This document shows, one piece after another, positions 40,634 to 48,844 of a DNA stretch of 64,000 bases (positions are counted from its first letter, which is position 1; each line of letters begins with the position of its first letter). The notes under the pieces are model-generated. The model did no database searches. It was not told the DNA's origin and worked only from the letters and a program-made list of their open reading frames with translations. Made by a program: the position numbers and the translations under genes. The stretch is taken from the NCBI RefSeq assembly GCF_900091615.1, contig NZ_FMIA01000002.1, forward strand, positions 2,046,001-2,110,000, written 5' to 3'. This DNA comes from Micromonospora yangpuensis (GTDB lineage Bacteria; Actinomycetota; Actinomycetes; Mycobacteriales; Micromonosporaceae).

Positions 40634-42240
40634 CGCCGATCCTCCTTGTCGAGCAGGCCGCTGCGGGCCACCAGCAGCCAGGTGGGTAGCGCCGAGATGA
40701 CCACCAGCAGTGCGGCGTACGGGGCGGCGGCGGCGTGCGCGCCGACGGCCGTACTGGTCCACAGCTCGGTGGCCAGCGTGTCGACCCCGGTGGGCCGCAG
40801 CAGCAGGGTGGCGGGAAGTTCCTTCATACCGGTGAGGAAGACCAGTGCGGCACCGGCGCCGATGCCGGGCAGGGTGAGCGGCAGGGTGACCGTGCGCAGC
40901 ACGTCCCAGGGGCTGCGGCCCAGCGAACGGGCCACCTCCTCCAGGCCGGGCGGGGCCTGGGCGGCGGCACCGGCGACCGCACCCACCGCCAGCGGCAGGA
41001 ACAGCGTGGCGTACGCGAGCGCCAGCAGCCACGTCGTCTGGTACAGCGGGTAGGCGACGTTGATCCCGAAGAAGATCAGCGACAGCCCGACCACCACCCC
41101 GGGCAGGGCGTGCGACAGGTACGCCGTCCGGTCCAGCAGCGTGGTCAGCGGCCCGGGGGCGCGGGCGGTGAGCAGCCCCAGCGGCAGCGCCAGCAGCATG
41201 GTCAACCCCGCGCCGGCCAGCGACAACCAGAGCGAGTTCCCGGCCGCGACCGCCACCTCGGCCAGCGCGCCGGGCCGGGACACCCCGGCGAACAGCCGCC
41301 GGGCCAGGCTGACCGCCGGCACCCCGAAGGCCAGCGCCGCCACGGCCAGCAGGACGGCCATCGCCGGCCACCGGGCCGCGCCGAGGCGCGACCGGACCAC
41401 CGGCCGGCGGGCGCCACCGAGCCGGGCGTACCGGGCGCCGCGCCGTCGGGTGACCGTCTCCCCGGTCAGCAGCAGCAGGGTCAGCAGCACCAGCACGCTG
41501 GAGAGCACCAGCGCGCCGGTCCGGTCGAAGCCGAGGTCGAAGGCGACGAAGACGGCCCGGGTGAAGGTGTCGGTCCGCAGGATGGAGACCGCGCCGAAGT
41601 CGGAGAGCACGTAGAGGGCGACCAGCAGCGCGCCGGCGGCGGTGGCCGGCCGGATCTGGCGCAGGGTCACCTCGGTGAAGGTCCGCCAGCCGCCCCGCCC
41701 CAGCGACCGGGAGACCTCCTCCTGGGCCGGGTCCGCGCCGCGCAGCGCCGCCGCGACCGGCAGGAAGACATACGGGTACGAGCAGAGGGTGAGCACCAGC
41801 GCCGCCGGCCAGAATCCGGCCAGCCCGTCGACGGTGGAGACCCAGGCGAAGGCGGCGATGTAGGTGGGCACCGCCAGCGGCAGCGCGGCCAGCACCGCGA
41901 AGACCCGCCGACCGGGCAGGTCGGTCCGGGTGACCAGGTACGCCGAGCCGACGCCGAGCAGCACGCAGGCCACGGTGACCACGGCGGCCAGGCCCAGGCT
42001 GCGCAGGGACAGCCAGCCGACCCGGCTGGTCCAGACCTCCGCGACGATCCGCTCCCACCCGGCCTCGGCGGTGCGTACCGCGAGATAGGTGAGCGGGACG
42101 GCGGCCACGGCCACCGCGGCGGTCGAGGCCGCGAGCAGCGCCGGCCGCGGCGCCCACCGCCGCCACCTCCCCGGTACGCCGGACAGGGCCGGGCCGCCTC
42201 GGCGGTCCGGCCCTGCGGGGGCGACGGTCGGGGTGGTCAG
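40630..42240 (-). CDS. fbpB: Ferric iron ABC transporter permease (FbpB type)
   Basis: A 536-residue double permease of about twelve membrane helices. Each half carries an EAA-type loop (RGADPAQEEVSRSLGRGGW, and QAPPGLEEVARSLGRSPWDV). The natural start appears to be CTG at 42240: it overlaps the fbpA stop (CTGA) and gives the plausible N-terminus TTPTVAPAGPD. No ATG, GTG or TTG occurs in frame until inside the first helix, where a GTG near 42113 would remove the cytoplasmic arm. It should form the channel for iron delivered by the FbpA-like lipoprotein. Confidence 0.87.
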   Translation of the reverse strand: MTTPTVAPAGPDRRGGPALSGVPGRWRRWAPRPALLAASTAAVAVAAVPLTYLAVRTAEAGWERIVAEVWTSRVGWLSLRSLGLAAVVTVACVLLGVGSAYLVTRTDLPGRRVFAVLAALPLAVPTYIAAFAWVSTVDGLAGFWPAALVLTLCSYPYVFLPVAAALRGADPAQEEVSRSLGRGGWRTFTEVTLRQIRPATAAGALLVALYVLSDFGAVSILRTDTFTRAVFVAFDLGFDRTGALVLSSVLVLLTLLLLTGETVTRRRGARYARLGGARRPVVRSRLGAARWPAMAVLLAVAALAFGVPAVSLARRLFAGVSRPGALAEVAVAAGNSLWLSLAGAGLTMLLALPLGLLTARAPGPLTTLLDRTAYLSHALPGVVVGLSLIFFGINVAYPLYQTTWLLALAYATLFLPLAVGAVAGAAAQAPPGLEEVARSLGRSPWDVLRTVTLPLTLPGIGAGAALVFLTGMKELPATLLLRPTGVDTLATELWTSTAVGAHAAAAPYAALLVVISALPTWLLVARSGLLDKEDRR

Positions 42241-43295
42241 GGTACGAGCCCCGAATCCTTGATCAGCGTGATCGTGGACTCCAACCCGTCGAGGTCGTTC
42301 AGGTCGATCTGCGGCACCTGCAGCTCGGCCAGCGCGGGCACCCCGGCCGGGCCGGTGACGCCGTCGACCACCGGGTACTCGAAGGTCTGCTCGGCGAAGT
42401 ACGCCTGCGCCTCCGGGCCGAGCAGGTAGTCCACGAAGGCCTGCGCGTCCGGGTTGTCGGCGGCCCGCTTCAGCACACCCACCCCAGCGACGTTGACCAG
42501 CCCACCGGTGTCCCCACCGGCGAAGAAGTGCAGCTTGGCCTTGAGCGAGTCGACCGTGGCCCCCTGCTCCTTGGCGACCTCGCCGAGGTAGTAGTGGTTG
42601 ATCAGACCCACCGGGACGGTGCCGGCGATGACGTCTTCGAGGATCTTGCCGTTGCCGTCGCGGATCTGCGGGTCGTTGGCCTTCAGCCCGGCCAGGAACT
42701 CCTTGGCCCGGGCCTCGCCGTGCTGCACCGTGATCGCGGTGACGAACGCCTGGAACGAGGCGTTGGTCGGGGCCACCCCGACCTTGCCCTTCCACTTCGG
42801 GTCGGTCAGCTCGAACACCGACGCGGGCAGCTCCGCCTCGGTGACCTTGTCGGCGTTGTAGGCCAGTACCCGGGCCCGGGCGCTCACGCCGACCCAGTGG
42901 CTGTTGCCGGCCCGGTAGGTGGCCGGCACCTTGTCCACCGTCGCGGCGGGCAGCGCGGTGAACATCTCCCGCTTGGAGACCGCGCCGAGCGCGCCGGCGT
43001 CCTGGGCCAGGAAGACGTCGGCGGGGGAGCGGTCACCCTCCTCGACCAGCTGGGCGGCGAGCTGGGCGGTGCTGGCGTAGCGGGCCTGCACGGCGATCCC
43101 GGTCTGCGCGGTGAACTTCTCCAGCAGCGGCTTGACCAGCTGCTCGTTGCGCCCGCTGTAGACGGTGATCTGCTTGTCGCCGGCGGCACCCGTCTCGGTG
43201 CCTGCCTCGTCCTCGGCGCCGCAGGCGACCAGACCGACGGAGAGTAACCCGGCGGCGATCATGGTCGCGGTGGCCCTGCGGAGGGGGATGGGCAC
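42237..43295 (-). CDS. fbpA: Iron(III)-binding lipoprotein (FbpA/FutA type)
   Basis: Receptor of the importer, 352 residues. The signal peptide MPIPLRRATATMIAAGLL leads to lipobox GLVACGA. The mature part starts KQITVYSGRNEQLVKPLLEK, the FbpA/FutA signature. GLINHYYLGEVAKEQG supplies the Tyr-Tyr pair that binds ferric ion, and FEYPVVDGV is near the end. GGLVNVAGVGVLK is also typical. It is first in the operon fbpABC. An iron box 61 bp upstream suggests repression by IdeR when iron is plentiful. Confidence 0.92.
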   Translation of the reverse strand: MPIPLRRATATMIAAGLLSVGLVACGAEDEAGTETGAAGDKQITVYSGRNEQLVKPLLEKFTAQTGIAVQARYASTAQLAAQLVEEGDRSPADVFLAQDAGALGAVSKREMFTALPAATVDKVPATYRAGNSHWVGVSARARVLAYNADKVTEAELPASVFELTDPKWKGKVGVAPTNASFQAFVTAITVQHGEARAKEFLAGLKANDPQIRDGNGKILEDVIAGTVPVGLINHYYLGEVAKEQGATVDSLKAKLHFFAGGDTGGLVNVAGVGVLKRAADNPDAQAFVDYLLGPEAQAYFAEQTFEYPVVDGVTGPAGVPALAELQVPQIDLNDLDGLESTITLIKDSGLVP

Positions 43296-43355
43296 GACGA
43301 GACGCTCCTTCGTTGCGGCTCCCGGACGACATCCGCCCAGGTGACGGGAATGAAG

Positions 43356-43374
43356 TTAGCACTGCCTAACCTCA
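43356..43374 (-). promoter_or_regulatory. IdeR/DtxR-type iron box upstream of fbpA
   Basis: Minus-strand TGAGGTTAGGCAGTGCTAA agrees at 14 of 19 positions with the IdeR consensus TTAGGTTAGGCTAACCTAA, with the left half almost perfect. It lies 61-79 bp before the fbpA ATG, where a repressor could cover the promoter. Confidence 0.7.
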
Positions 43375-43434
43375 CTGCCGCCCGCTGTGGTCTGAGGTCC
43401 GGGTCACTCCGTCGCGCCGGTCCGGTTCCGCCGA

Positions 43435-44073
43435 TCAGCCTGGCGACGGCGCTGCGGGCCCCGGACGGGTCCCCTGCCGGCCGTTGCCCGGACCGGTGGA
43501 TCCGGCGGGCCGGGTGGCTGATGACCGGCCCGACCCGATGGTGTTGTCGGCGGCCGGCAGTGTGGCCCGCGCGTACGGTGCCGTAACCGCCGTCGCCGAG
43601 GGCGGGTGTTGCGCACCGGCCAGCCGGTCGATCTCCGCCCTTACCAGGGAACTCAGCTGGTCCATCGTCTGCTGGTGGAGAGCGTTCCCGGCTGACCACC
43701 GCAGCTGGGCGGCGGCGGACGCCGGCTGCCGTTCGAGCGTCGCCCACCAGGCCTGGATCTTGTGCTCGTTGCGGGCGAGGAAGGAGAGCCCCTCCCGTAC
43801 GGCGGGATGATCGGCGATCCGGAGCTGATCGGCCTGCGGGAGGTCGTTGAGCGCGTCGGCGGTGTCGAGTTCCAGGTGCGGCAGCAGCGCGGCAAGCTGG
43901 TCCCGCCGCTGTTTGGCCGCCGCCAGGGGGTCCAGGGGTGCGGAAGCCGGCGGTGTGTCCTCGGGCGCGGCTGGGGAGCCGGAGCCTGTACCGGGTGTCG
44001 GTGGCATCTGTTTCTCGCTGCTTGTCGGGGAGTCGGACAGCGGCTCTACGCAGGGCGGACCCGCATTGTTCAT
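43435..44073 (-). CDS. Unrecognised 212-residue protein with helical core
   Basis: Between two Pro/Ala/Gly/Ser-rich ends lies a charged helical core (about residues 50-150): LDPLAAAKQRRDQLAALLPH, LELDTADALNDLPQADQLRI and TMDQLSSLVRAEIDRLAG. There is no signal peptide or membrane helix. Codon third positions are G/C-rich in this frame, which supports coding. ATG at 44073 has no strong ribosome site; ATG 44007 is an alternative. I do not recognise a family. It is divergent from the HhH gene next door. Confidence 0.55.
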   Translation of the reverse strand: MNNAGPPCVEPLSDSPTSSEKQMPPTPGTGSGSPAAPEDTPPASAPLDPLAAAKQRRDQLAALLPHLELDTADALNDLPQADQLRIADHPAVREGLSFLARNEHKIQAWWATLERQPASAAAQLRWSAGNALHQQTMDQLSSLVRAEIDRLAGAQHPPSATAVTAPYARATLPAADNTIGSGRSSATRPAGSTGPGNGRQGTRPGPAAPSPG

Positions 44074-44112
44074 CCGGGGTGTGGCGGGTCCGCCGATCGG
44101 CGGGGTGGCAGC

Positions 44113-44697
44113 ATGGTCGACATGGCGCTCTCCCTGCCGATCGACCCGGCCGCGAACGACCTGCTCAACCGGGACCCGTTGGCCCTGCTGGTCGGCATGA
44201 CCCTGGACCAGCAGATCCCGCTGGAGAAGGCGTTCACCTCACCGTACGTGCTCGCCGAGCGGCTCGGGCACGCCCCGGACGCCCGGGAACTGGCCGGATA
44301 CGACCCGGAGGCGCTGGTCGCGGTCTTCGCCCGGCCACCCGCGCTGCACCGGTTCCCGAAGGCGATGGCCGCCCGGGTGCAGGAGGTCTGCCGGGTACTG
44401 GTCGACCGGTACGACGGCGACCCGACCCGGCTCTGGGCGCAGGTGGCCGACGGGCGGGAACTGCTGGCCCGGATCGCCGACCTGCCCGGCTTCGGCCGGC
44501 AGAAGGCGCAGATCTTTCTCGCCCTGCTCGGCAAGCGGTACGACGTCCAGCCCGCCGGCTGGCGGGAGGCCGCCGGTGACTACGGCGACGCCGACGCGTA
44601 CCGGTCGGTGGCCGACATCACCGACGGCGCGTCACTGACCCGGGTACGCGAGCACAAGAAGCAGCTCAAGGCGGCGGCGAAGGCCGCAAAGGGCTGA
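44113..44697 (+). CDS. HhH-GPD-type base-excision repair protein
   Basis: A 194-residue helical protein. The start DMALSLPIDPAANDLLNRDP is followed by LLVGMTLDQQIPLEKAFTSP, the early helices of HhH-GPD glycosylase relatives. The helix-hairpin-helix is IADLPGFGRQKAQIFLALLG. The C-terminal part is Lys-rich (REHKKQLKAAAKAAKG). The catalytic Lys/Asp of true glycosylases is not evident, so it may bind DNA without base removal. ATG at 44113; ATG 44122 is possible. Confidence 0.8.
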   Translation: MVDMALSLPIDPAANDLLNRDPLALLVGMTLDQQIPLEKAFTSPYVLAERLGHAPDARELAGYDPEALVAVFARPPALHRFPKAMAARVQEVCRVLVDRYDGDPTRLWAQVADGRELLARIADLPGFGRQKAQIFLALLGKRYDVQPAGWREAAGDYGDADAYRSVADITDGASLTRVREHKKQLKAAAKAAKG

Positions 44698-44862
44698 CCT
44701 GCCGATCGGCCCGGTGCCGTCAGCGGCCACCGTTGTCCCGCAGCACCCAGTTCCGTGCCGGCGACAACTGCGGCGCCGATCAGATCTTCCACATCACCGT
44801 GCCTGGTGCAGATGCCTCGAAGCCTAAAATAGCCCAAATCGCCGCAACCAACCTATTCCCCG

Positions 44863-44890
44863 CCCACCCACCCACCCACCCACCCACCCC
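44863..44890 (-). repeat. (CCCA)n array; minus-strand G-quadruplex candidate
   Basis: Seven CCC runs separated by single A bases and ending CCCCC. The minus strand reads GGGTGGGTGGGTGGG, the tightest form of G-quadruplex motif. Confidence 0.7.
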
Positions 44891-44937
44891 CACCGCCCCC
44901 CTCCCCTCGTTCGCCACCGAAGCGGGCCCCAAAGTGA

Positions 44938-44982
44938 ATCTTGGACACTTACCGTTCTATTTGGACGGTAAGTGTCCAAGAT
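44938..44982. repeat. 18-bp AT-richer perfect inverted repeat
   Basis: ATCTTGGACACTTACCGT and its exact reverse complement flank a nine-base loop (TCTATTTGG). Its base composition is far lower in GC than the surroundings. It is 240 bp past the HhH stop, too far for that gene's terminator. Confidence 0.8.
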
Positions 44983-45330
44983 CTACATTCCAGGCGAGTG
45001 CGGAGAGGGCAACGCGCATCAGGGCGGGAGTTGGGGCGTTCGGCGGGCCAGTCAGGTTTGGAGTCGCTCTGCTGCTACCAGCTGTCAGCCCACCACCTTC
45101 GGGAAGACCCGGCAAGTCGCACAGTCAGCGTTGGTTGTGGCGACCGGGGCGGGCCAGATCTTCCGCTCGGGGCGAGCGCCGCTGAAGTGCGGCGGCGGTG
45201 GAGTCAGGCGGCGGTGGAGTCAGGCCGCGGTGGGATCAGGCTGCGGTGAGGTCCGGGCGGTGGGTTCCGGCGGCCTGGGTCAGGGTTGCGGTGGGGTCCG
45301 GCGGCGGTGGGGTCCGGCGGTGAGGTCCGG

Positions 45331-45386
45331 CGGCCTGGGTCAGGCGGCCTGGGTCAGGCGGCCTGGGTCAGGCGGCCTGGGTCAGG
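45331..45386. repeat. 14-bp tandem repeat running into the antitoxin stop
   Basis: Four exact copies of CGGCCTGGGTCAGG. The last includes the TCA that is the stop codon (minus strand) of the antitoxin-like gene, so repeat-number change would not alter the protein. Confidence 0.85.
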
Positions 45387-45699
45387 CGGCGGTGGGGTGG
45401 GCGAGCGTGGCCAGGGCGCGGCGCACGTCGGCCAGCGAGACCGTCGCGGAGTCGTCCAGGTCGGCCAGGCCAGCCTCGATCCACTGGCGCATCAGCGTGG
45501 TCACGCCGATGCCCCGGTCGTCGGCGGCGACCCGGACCCGCTCGTAGGTCTCCAGGGGTAGCCGGACCGAACGGCTGACCATCGGCACGTCGGTGTCGGG
45601 GGCGGGCAGTTCGCTCGGCGCTTGGTCGTCGATCAGCTCGGCGAGCCGGTCGTCGCCGCTGTGGAACTGCTTCAACGCGTCGTCACGGTGCATGGCCAC
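45382..45699 (-). CDS. Ribbon-helix-helix antitoxin-like protein (BrnA-like)
   Basis: A 105-residue protein. The part SRSVRLPLETYERVRVAADD, followed by RGIGVTTLMRQWIEAGLADL, has the strand-helix-helix plan of RHH DNA-binding antitoxins. The acidic N-terminal half (HSGDDRLAELIDDQAPSELP) could wrap the toxin. It overlaps the upstream toxin-like gene by 17 bases. Toxin first, RHH antitoxin second is the BrnT-BrnA order. It probably represses its own promoter. ATG at 45699 assumed; ATG 45693 equally possible. Confidence 0.72.
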   Translation of the reverse strand: MAMHRDDALKQFHSGDDRLAELIDDQAPSELPAPDTDVPMVSRSVRLPLETYERVRVAADDRGIGVTTLMRQWIEAGLADLDDSATVSLADVRRALATLAHPTAA

Positions 45700-45994
45700 T
45701 GCCTCCTCGTCGGCGTGTTCTCCGGACCGCCTCGTCGTAGCGTTTCGCCTCGACGTCGCTCAGCTCGCGGGCGGAGAGGATGTCCCAGTCGTTGTCGGTG
45801 CCGTCGGCCTCGGCCAGCAGCACGGCCAGTCGTCGTCCCGGACGGGTCGCGGCGTAGACCACCATCACGTCGTCGCCCAGGTGTCGGATGACCCGTCTGC
45901 CGCTGTGCAGCGCCGCCCAGACCTCGCCCGGCGTGACGTCGTAGACCCGCAGGTTGGCCAACGCCTCGGCGGTGAAGCTGAACCGGTCGCCCAC
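45683..45994 (-). CDS. BrnT-like toxin candidate
   Basis: A 103-residue basic alpha/beta protein. VYDVTPGEVWAALHSGRRVI, VMVVYAATRPGRRLAVLLAE and DWDILSARELSDVEAKRYDE form strands and a final helix, as in BrnT-type RNase toxins, where the ISARxLxxxExxxY end is characteristic. The C-terminus is Arg-rich. GTG at 45994. Toxicity and family membership are inferred from this pattern and from gene order; a DUF4258-like protein of unknown role is the alternative. A CCACGTACGTAAC dyad just upstream (about 46005-46017) may be the operator. Confidence 0.6.
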   Translation of the reverse strand: MGDRFSFTAEALANLRVYDVTPGEVWAALHSGRRVIRHLGDDVMVVYAATRPGRRLAVLLAEADGTDNDWDILSARELSDVEAKRYDEAVRRTRRRGGSGHAP

Positions 45995-46126
45995 AGGGCG
46001 GAGCGTACCACGTACGTAACACGCGGCTCTGGGCGAAATGGCGGGAGACGGTGACTGCCGCCTCGATGTTCGCGCAGGGGTGGACAGCGGTGACAGAATG
46101 AAACCGATTCCGTCGAGGAGGACCGT

Positions 46127-46483
46127 GTGAAGCGTCCGGCGTACCAGCCGATCCTGATCACCGATGCCTCACGCAGCCAGGGCGACCAGCTCACCAGTCG
46201 CCAGCGGCGCTACGTGGTGATGATGATCTTCCGGGTGGCCTGTGTGGTCGCCGGGGCCGTCCTGGTCGGGGTGGAGGCCCCGCTGCTCTGGCTCTGGCTG
46301 CCGCTCTGCGGCGTCGGGATGGTCCTCGTCCCGTGGCTGGCGGTGCTGCTGGCCAACGATCGCCCACCCAAGGAGCAGCACCGGCTGGCCAACCGGTTCC
46401 AGCGTCGGGCCCGCGAGGAGGCCGCGCCGCGGACTCTCACCGCCGAGGAACACCCGCACAAGATCATCGAAGTCGAGCCCTGA
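46127..46483 (+). CDS. DUF3099 family membrane protein
   Basis: A 118-residue protein with two adjacent membrane helices (MMIFRVACVVAGAVLVGVEA and LWLPLCGVGMVLVPWLAVLL), preceded by PILITDASRSQGDQLTSRQR, the DUF3099 opening. The C-terminus is charged and cytoplasmic (QHRLANRFQRRAREE, then EEHPHKIIEVEP). The GTG at 46127 follows GAGGA. Function unknown. In M. tuberculosis its counterpart lies beside sigB and the DUF3039 gene, as here at larger distance. Confidence 0.85.
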   Translation: MKRPAYQPILITDASRSQGDQLTSRQRRYVVMMIFRVACVVAGAVLVGVEAPLLWLWLPLCGVGMVLVPWLAVLLANDRPPKEQHRLANRFQRRAREEAAPRTLTAEEHPHKIIEVEP

Positions 46484-46510
46484 CCGACCGGCCGGAACGG
46501 CGGCCGGGTG

Positions 46511-46533
46511 GACCGGGCGCGGTGGGCCCGGTC
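46511..46533. terminator. Short hairpin between DUF3099 and psuK genes
   Basis: GACCGGGC pairs with GCCCGGTC across a seven-base loop in the 62-bp gap between convergent genes. Confidence 0.5.
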
Positions 46534-46545
46534 GGGTGGTCGGCC

Positions 46546-47445
46546 TCAGCCGGGCGGCCGGGCGCCGGGGGTGCCGACCGCCGCCGCGCCGAGCGCTCCG
46601 GCCCGCTCCAGCGCCGCCGGCACCGGCTCCCCGGTCAGCCAGGCGGCCAGCAGGCCGGCGGCGAACGCGTCGCCGGCACCGGTGACGTCGACCACCGGCA
46701 CCTGGGGTGCCGCCGGCCCGTCGACCGTCACGTCCCGATCGGCCCAGAGCGCCCCGGCCGCACCCCGCTTCACCACCACCCGCCGGACCCACCCGGACAG
46801 CGTCCGGGCCTGCGCCGCCGGCTCCGTACCACCGGCCAGCGCCGTCGCCTCGTCGGCGTTTACCAGCAGCAGGTCCACGTCGCGTACCCAGGTCAGGAAG
46901 GCCTCCGCCCCGACCTGCCGCAGCGGGGCCGCGGAGGCCGCGTCGACGCTGGTGGTCAGACCGCGCTCGCGCGCCACGGCCAGCGCGCGCAGCCCGGCCG
47001 GCCGGGAGGCGGCGTCCAACAGCGGGTACCCGGACAGGTGCAGGTGCCGGGCGTCCGGCGCCGCAGCGACCGCCCGCTCGACGTGCCCCGGGCTCAGCAG
47101 CAGGTTTGCCCCCCGCTCGGTGACCATGGTCCGCTCGTCCGCGCCGGCCAGCACGATCACCGTGCCGGTGGCCGCGTCGCGGTGCGACTCGACCGCACAG
47201 ACCACGCCGCCCCGGGTCAGCTCGCCCGTCCGGTCCCGGCCCGCGTCGTCGGCGCCCACGGCGGCGACCAGCGTCACCGGTACGCCCTGGGCGGCCAGCC
47301 AGGCGGCGGTGTTCGCGGCCTGGCCGCCGCCGGTCATCCGGATCGCCGCGGGCGTGTCCGAGCCGGGGGCGACCGGGCCGGCCAGCATTGCGACCACGTC
47401 GGTCACCACGTCACCGACGACCAGGACGCGCCCCGGACCGGTCAC
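46546..47445 (-). CDS. psuK: PfkB-family kinase, probable pseudouridine kinase
   Basis: Phosphorylates a nucleoside or sugar. A 299-residue ribokinase-fold protein: [18 protein letters not shown] at the start, [19 protein letters not shown] (first PfkB signature), and catalytic [18 protein letters not shown] (second signature with the base Asp). It overlaps psuG by four bases. The pair makes 5-phospho-pseudouridine and splits it to uracil and ribose 5-phosphate, so substrate is inferred from the partner. GTG at 47445. Confidence 0.85.
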   Translation of the reverse strand: MTGPGRVLVVGDVVTDVVAMLAGPVAPGSDTPAAIRMTGGGQAANTAAWLAAQGVPVTLVAAVGADDAGRDRTGELTRGGVVCAVESHRDAATGTVIVLAGADERTMVTERGANLLLSPGHVERAVAAAPDARHLHLSGYPLLDAASRPAGLRALAVARERGLTTSVDAASAAPLRQVGAEAFLTWVRDVDLLLVNADEATALAGGTEPAAQARTLSGWVRRVVVKRGAAGALWADRDVTVDGPAAPQVPVVDVTGAGDAFAAGLLAAWLTGEPVPAALERAGALGAAAVGTPGARPPG

Positions 47446-48494
47446 GCTCCCTGGCCTGCGTGCCGGGCGTCGTCGGCGGTAAGGCCATCGCGTCGGGCGT
47501 CGTCGGCGGTAAGGCCATCGCGTCGGGCGTCGTCGGCGGTAAGGCCATCGCGTCGGGCGTCGCCGGCGGCGGGGCCGGTCTGCCGGGCGGCGGCGACCGC
47601 GATCCGGGCGGCGAGGTCGGCGTTGCGCAGGATGATCCGGACGTTGACCGCCAGGCTCGCCCCGGCGGTGGCGGAGTGGAAGTGGGCCAGCAGGAACGGC
47701 GTCACCGCCTTGCCGGTGATCCCGTCGCGGGCCAGCGTCGCCAACCCGTCGGCAAGCGTGCGGTCGTGCAGGGCCGGGTCGAGTTGCTCGTCGGCGGGGA
47801 GCGGGTTGGCCACGATCAGCCCGCCGTGGTGCACTCCGTGCTCGGCGCGGGCGGCGATGATGTCGGCCACCTGCTCCGGTGAGTCCGCCGCCCAGTCCAG
47901 GTCGAAGCCCCCGTCGGTGACGAAGAAACCCGGGAACCGGTGGGTGCGGTAGCCGACCACACCCACCCCGAGGGTCTCCAGCCGCTCCAGGGTCGCCCCG
48001 ACGTCGAGGATCGACTTGACCCCGGCGCAGACCACCGCGATCGGGGTACGGGCCAGGGTGACCAGGTCGGCGGACTCGTCGAAGGTCTGGGCCGCGTCCC
48101 GGTGCACCCCGCCGAGGCCGCCGGTGGCGAAGACCCCGATGCCGGCGGCGGTGGCCACCGCACTGGTCGCGGCGACGGTGGTGGCACCGTCCGCGCGGAT
48201 CGCCGCCGCCACCGCCAGATCGCGTACGGAGAGTTTCGTCACCCCGTCGGCGGTGGCGAGCCGGGTCAACTGGGTGTCGTCGAGTCCCACCACGAGTTCC
48301 CCGGCGACCATGCCGATGGTCGCCGGCACCGCCCCGGCGTCCCGGACGGCCTGTTCGATCTCCCTGGCCACGCGCAGGTTGTCCGGGCGGGGGAGGCCGT
48401 GCGAGACGATGGTGCTCTCCAGGGCTACGACCGGCCGCCGGGAGCGCAGGGCGTCGGCCACCTCGGCACCGAAACGAAGCTGAAAGTCGGTCAT
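47442..48494 (-). CDS. psuG: Pseudouridine-5'-phosphate glycosidase
   Basis: Cleaves pseudouridine 5'-phosphate to uracil and ribose 5-phosphate, the only known route for breaking its C-glycosidic bond. [39 protein letters not shown] and [20 protein letters not shown] (catalytic Lys in the VKSILD segment) are diagnostic. [11 protein letters not shown] lies later. Start ATG 48494, 350 residues. The last about 40 residues are three repeats of [10 protein letters not shown], absent from the family core and coded by exact 30-bp units; this tail runs up to the psuK start. Confidence 0.9.
   Translation of the reverse strand: MTDFQLRFGAEVADALRSRRPVVALESTIVSHGLPRPDNLRVAREIEQAVRDAGAVPATIGMVAGELVVGLDDTQLTRLATADGVTKLSVRDLAVAAAIRADGATTVAATSAVATAAGIGVFATGGLGGVHRDAAQTFDESADLVTLARTPIAVVCAGVKSILDVGATLERLETLGVGVVGYRTHRFPGFFVTDGGFDLDWAADSPEQVADIIAARAEHGVHHGGLIVANPLPADEQLDPALHDRTLADGLATLARDGITGKAVTPFLLAHFHSATAGASLAVNVRIILRNADLAARIAVAAARQTGPAAGDARRDGLTADDARRDGLTADDARRDGLTADDARHAGQGA
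47468..47557 (-). repeat. 30-bp tandem repeat, three copies, in psuG C-terminus
   Basis: The unit CGTCGTCGGCGGTAAGGCCA plus ten bases repeats exactly three times. Each copy adds ten residues ([10 protein letters not shown] frame). There are no spacers, so it is not a CRISPR. Confidence 0.95.
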
Positions 48495-48583
48495 TTCAGG
48501 TACGTTACGGCGTGCCGTCGGGTCCACCTGTGGTGGACCCGACCGGGGTGACCTGCCAGACTGGAAAGGTTGGAGGTGTACAC

Positions 48584-48802
48584 GTGAGCACAGAGGTTCT
48601 CGAACGTCCAGAGCTGAAGGACGCCGACACCGGTCCGGAGATGTTCCACTACGTCCGGAAGGAGAAGATCGCCGAGAGTGCCGTCATGGGCACCTTCGTC
48701 ATCGCTCTCTGCGGAGAGACGTTTCCGGTGACAAAGGCCGCCAAACCCGGCTCGCCGGTCTGCCCCAAGTGCAAGGAGATCTACGACTCCTGGGGTGAGT
48801 GA
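48584..48802 (+). CDS. DUF3039 family protein
   Basis: A 72-residue protein with [40 protein letters not shown] and [22 protein letters not shown]. The cysteine arrangement (CGE and CPxC) suggests a small zinc ribbon. GTG at 48584 follows GGAGG by eight bases. Function unknown; the gene is conserved near sigma factor genes in actinobacteria (Rv2708c). It is 42 bp before the TRIC-family gene and may share its transcript. Confidence 0.87.
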   Translation: MSTEVLERPELKDADTGPEMFHYVRKEKIAESAVMGTFVIALCGETFPVTKAAKPGSPVCPKCKEIYDSWGE

Positions 48803-48844
48803 CGCGGGGCGGCCCACCAGGCCGCCCGCGTAATCTTCGGCGCT

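Larger units (their letters stand above)
44698..45381. other. Gene-free, repeat-rich segment
   Basis: No convincing gene is present in these 684 bases; frames here have irregular third-position GC. The segment holds a C-run array (44863-44890), an 18-bp inverted repeat (44938-44982) and degenerate GGCGGTGGGGTCMGG-type repeats from about 45180 onward. A 44733-45000 rightward frame reads STQFRAGDNCGADQIFHITV at its start, which could be a gene remnant. Confidence 0.6.

Noticed and set aside
44733..45185. Rightward 150-codon frame
   Set aside because: Proline-rich, no ribosome site, irregular third-position GC and no recognisable domain; treated at most as a remnant.
47468..47557. Possible CRISPR array (30-bp repeats)
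   Set aside because: The units are directly adjacent with no spacers and encode an in-frame protein tail.
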